From Mesobacillus maritimus (lineage in GTDB: Bacteria > Bacillota > Bacilli > Bacillales > Cytobacillaceae): 64,000 nt of DNA. Positions 63,262-64,000 of this stretch are shown one piece after another. The translations under genes were made by a program, and so were the position numbers. Location of the stretch: contig NZ_JACWFH010000006.1 in the NCBI RefSeq assembly GCF_019749255.1, positions 116,101 through 180,100 of the forward strand, given 5' to 3'. The notes beneath the pieces are model-generated. The model was not told where the DNA came from. It did no database searches and saw only the letters and a list, made by a program, of their open reading frames with translations. Each line of letters starts with the position of its first letter. The stretch's first letter is position 1.

Positions 63262-63582
63262 ATGCAAGAAATATTGGATTCTTTTTTAGAAACTGAGGTT
63301 ACTGATCAAGAATATTATGATGCTATTATTCGTTTTATTTATTCTGGAAATATTAGATGTGGAGAATACGAATGCAATCAATTTGTCATAAGAAAAATGG
63401 AACTAAGTAACTTTATTATTTATGAAGAGTATGTGATAAACAAAAAGCGGGAAATTCATCATTCGTTTAGCCTCTCTAAAAATAAATTACTTCAAGTAAT
63501 GAATGAATACGCAAAAAAACAAGGATTTCTAGTACGGAGTTTTGAGTGGTCTAAAGGGTATTTTAATGAGCTTCTAATATAA
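63262..63582 (+). CDS. Hypothetical protein, 106 residues
   Basis: A soluble acidic/aromatic protein (MQEILDSFLETEVTDQEYYD start; WSKGYFNELLI end) with no recognised domain. ATG follows AGGGAGTG. It is followed by a two-TM gene after 75 bp. Function unknown. Confidence 0.65.
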   Translation: MQEILDSFLETEVTDQEYYDAIIRFIYSGNIRCGEYECNQFVIRKMELSNFIIYEEYVINKKREIHHSFSLSKNKLLQVMNEYAKKQGFLVRSFEWSKGYFNELLI

Positions 63583-63657
63583 CAACTGATTATTGAATTC
63601 AGCATGGTATTCATACATAGTAAGATACAGCAAATTAACTATTAAAGGAGTGGCAAA

Positions 63658-63879
63658 ATGGAAGTCCTTTTAACAGGTGTTTTTTCAGCGATCATCATTT
63701 TTATTACTGTCTTTTTTATGATAAAAGTCCTCTTTATAGCTTATAAGAGGAATGAAATATCGCGCCGAAAATTGATTATATATTCAACTTCGTGCATTGT
63801 AATTGGGTTTACGGTCGCTTCTATCTTACCGTTTGGCTTTCAAAAACTTTACAGTTACCTGTACTTACAAATTAATTGA
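63658..63879 (+). CDS. Small two-TM membrane protein
   Basis: A 73-residue protein with helices at about 5-28 and 43-62 separated by a basic loop (AYKRNEISRRKL). ATG follows AAAGGAGTGGCAAA. No family recognised; may share a transcript with the previous gene. Confidence 0.65.
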   Translation: MEVLLTGVFSAIIIFITVFFMIKVLFIAYKRNEISRRKLIIYSTSCIVIGFTVASILPFGFQKLYSYLYLQIN

Positions 63880-63906
63880 TGTACGAATTCTCATGTATGC
63901 ACAAAA

Positions 63907-63942
63907 AAAAGAACAGCTACAACATTAGCTGTTCTTTTTTTT
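63907..63942. terminator. Terminator shared by the small genes and the rRNA operon
   Basis: 12 bp stem AAAAGAACAGCT/AGCTGTTCTTTT with A- and T-runs on both sides, between the plus-strand genes and the converging 5S gene. Confidence 0.9.

Positions 63943-64000
<58 letters not shown>

Overview
The window reads as a chromosomal segment of a low-GC, spore-former-type Firmicute of the family Bacillaceae (Bacillus/Neobacillus-like). The evidence is strong GGAGG-type Shine-Dalgarno sites, frequent TTG/GTG starts, hairpin plus T-run terminators, and many genes typical of Bacillus: an intracellular subtilisin, a YwrA/B/D-like set, YsfB/C/D-like and YqiG-like genes, a YoaS/YozG-like pair, HelD and PonA-like PBP1. 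No phage, IS element, CRISPR array or tRNA was seen. The right edge carries the 3' end of a 5S rRNA gene on the minus strand.

Layout. 1-4880: a minus-strand operon GntR regulator > amidase > gamma-glutamyltransferase-like hydrolase > two half-size chromate-family transporters. 5190-13780: a catabolic cluster whose genes match cyclohexanecarboxylate degradation (CoA ligase AliA, dehydrogenase AliB, BadH-like alcohol dehydrogenase, BadI-like ring-cleaving hydrolase), with two MaoC-like proteins, a catalytically degenerate SDR, a sigma-54 activator and a clear -24/-12 promoter. 14000-22100: SulP transporter, HTH/DUF2975 pair, a 6 x 52 bp repeat array, hemerythrin, two hydrolases and a MarR/CPBP operon. 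22280-28850: an operon for a cytoplasmic molybdopterin oxidoreductase with its Fe-S subunit, a LysR regulator and a molybdate-type ABC importer in which the ATPase is fused through one membrane helix to the substrate-binding domain. 29200-37950: ordinary single genes plus a HesB/IscA-like gene interrupted by one in-frame UGA at the conserved Cys position and followed by a bSECIS-like hairpin, so probably a selenoprotein. 37950-44330: amino-sugar recycling (murQ-murR-murP-mupG and nagA-nagB). 44530-49660: HAD phosphatase and a glycolate/lactate oxidase operon with a CdaR-type regulator. 49700-57150: acetoacetyl-CoA synthetase, SstT, an ECF S component overlapping a TudS-like putative desulfidase, and small genes. 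57240-64000: HelD, a short membrane peptide, class A PBP with fibronectin repeats, two small ORFs and the 5S end.

How the genes fit together. The 5.2-13.8 kb cluster would activate a cyclohexane carboxylic acid to its CoA ester, desaturate it, hydrate it (no canonical hydratase is present, so the MaoC-like proteins or an outside enzyme must act), oxidise it and open the ring to pimeloyl-CoA. Its sigma-54 promoter and activator imply substrate induction. Between badI-like and aliA-like genes a 53 bp tandem repeat creates a relay of tiny overlapping ORFs that runs into the ligase start. The 22-29 kb operon couples oxyanion import to a molybdo-enzyme of unknown substrate. The main candidates for something new are the UGA-containing HesB-like gene, the ATPase-TM-binding-protein fusion, the mini-ORF relay and the SDR that has lost all four catalytic residues.
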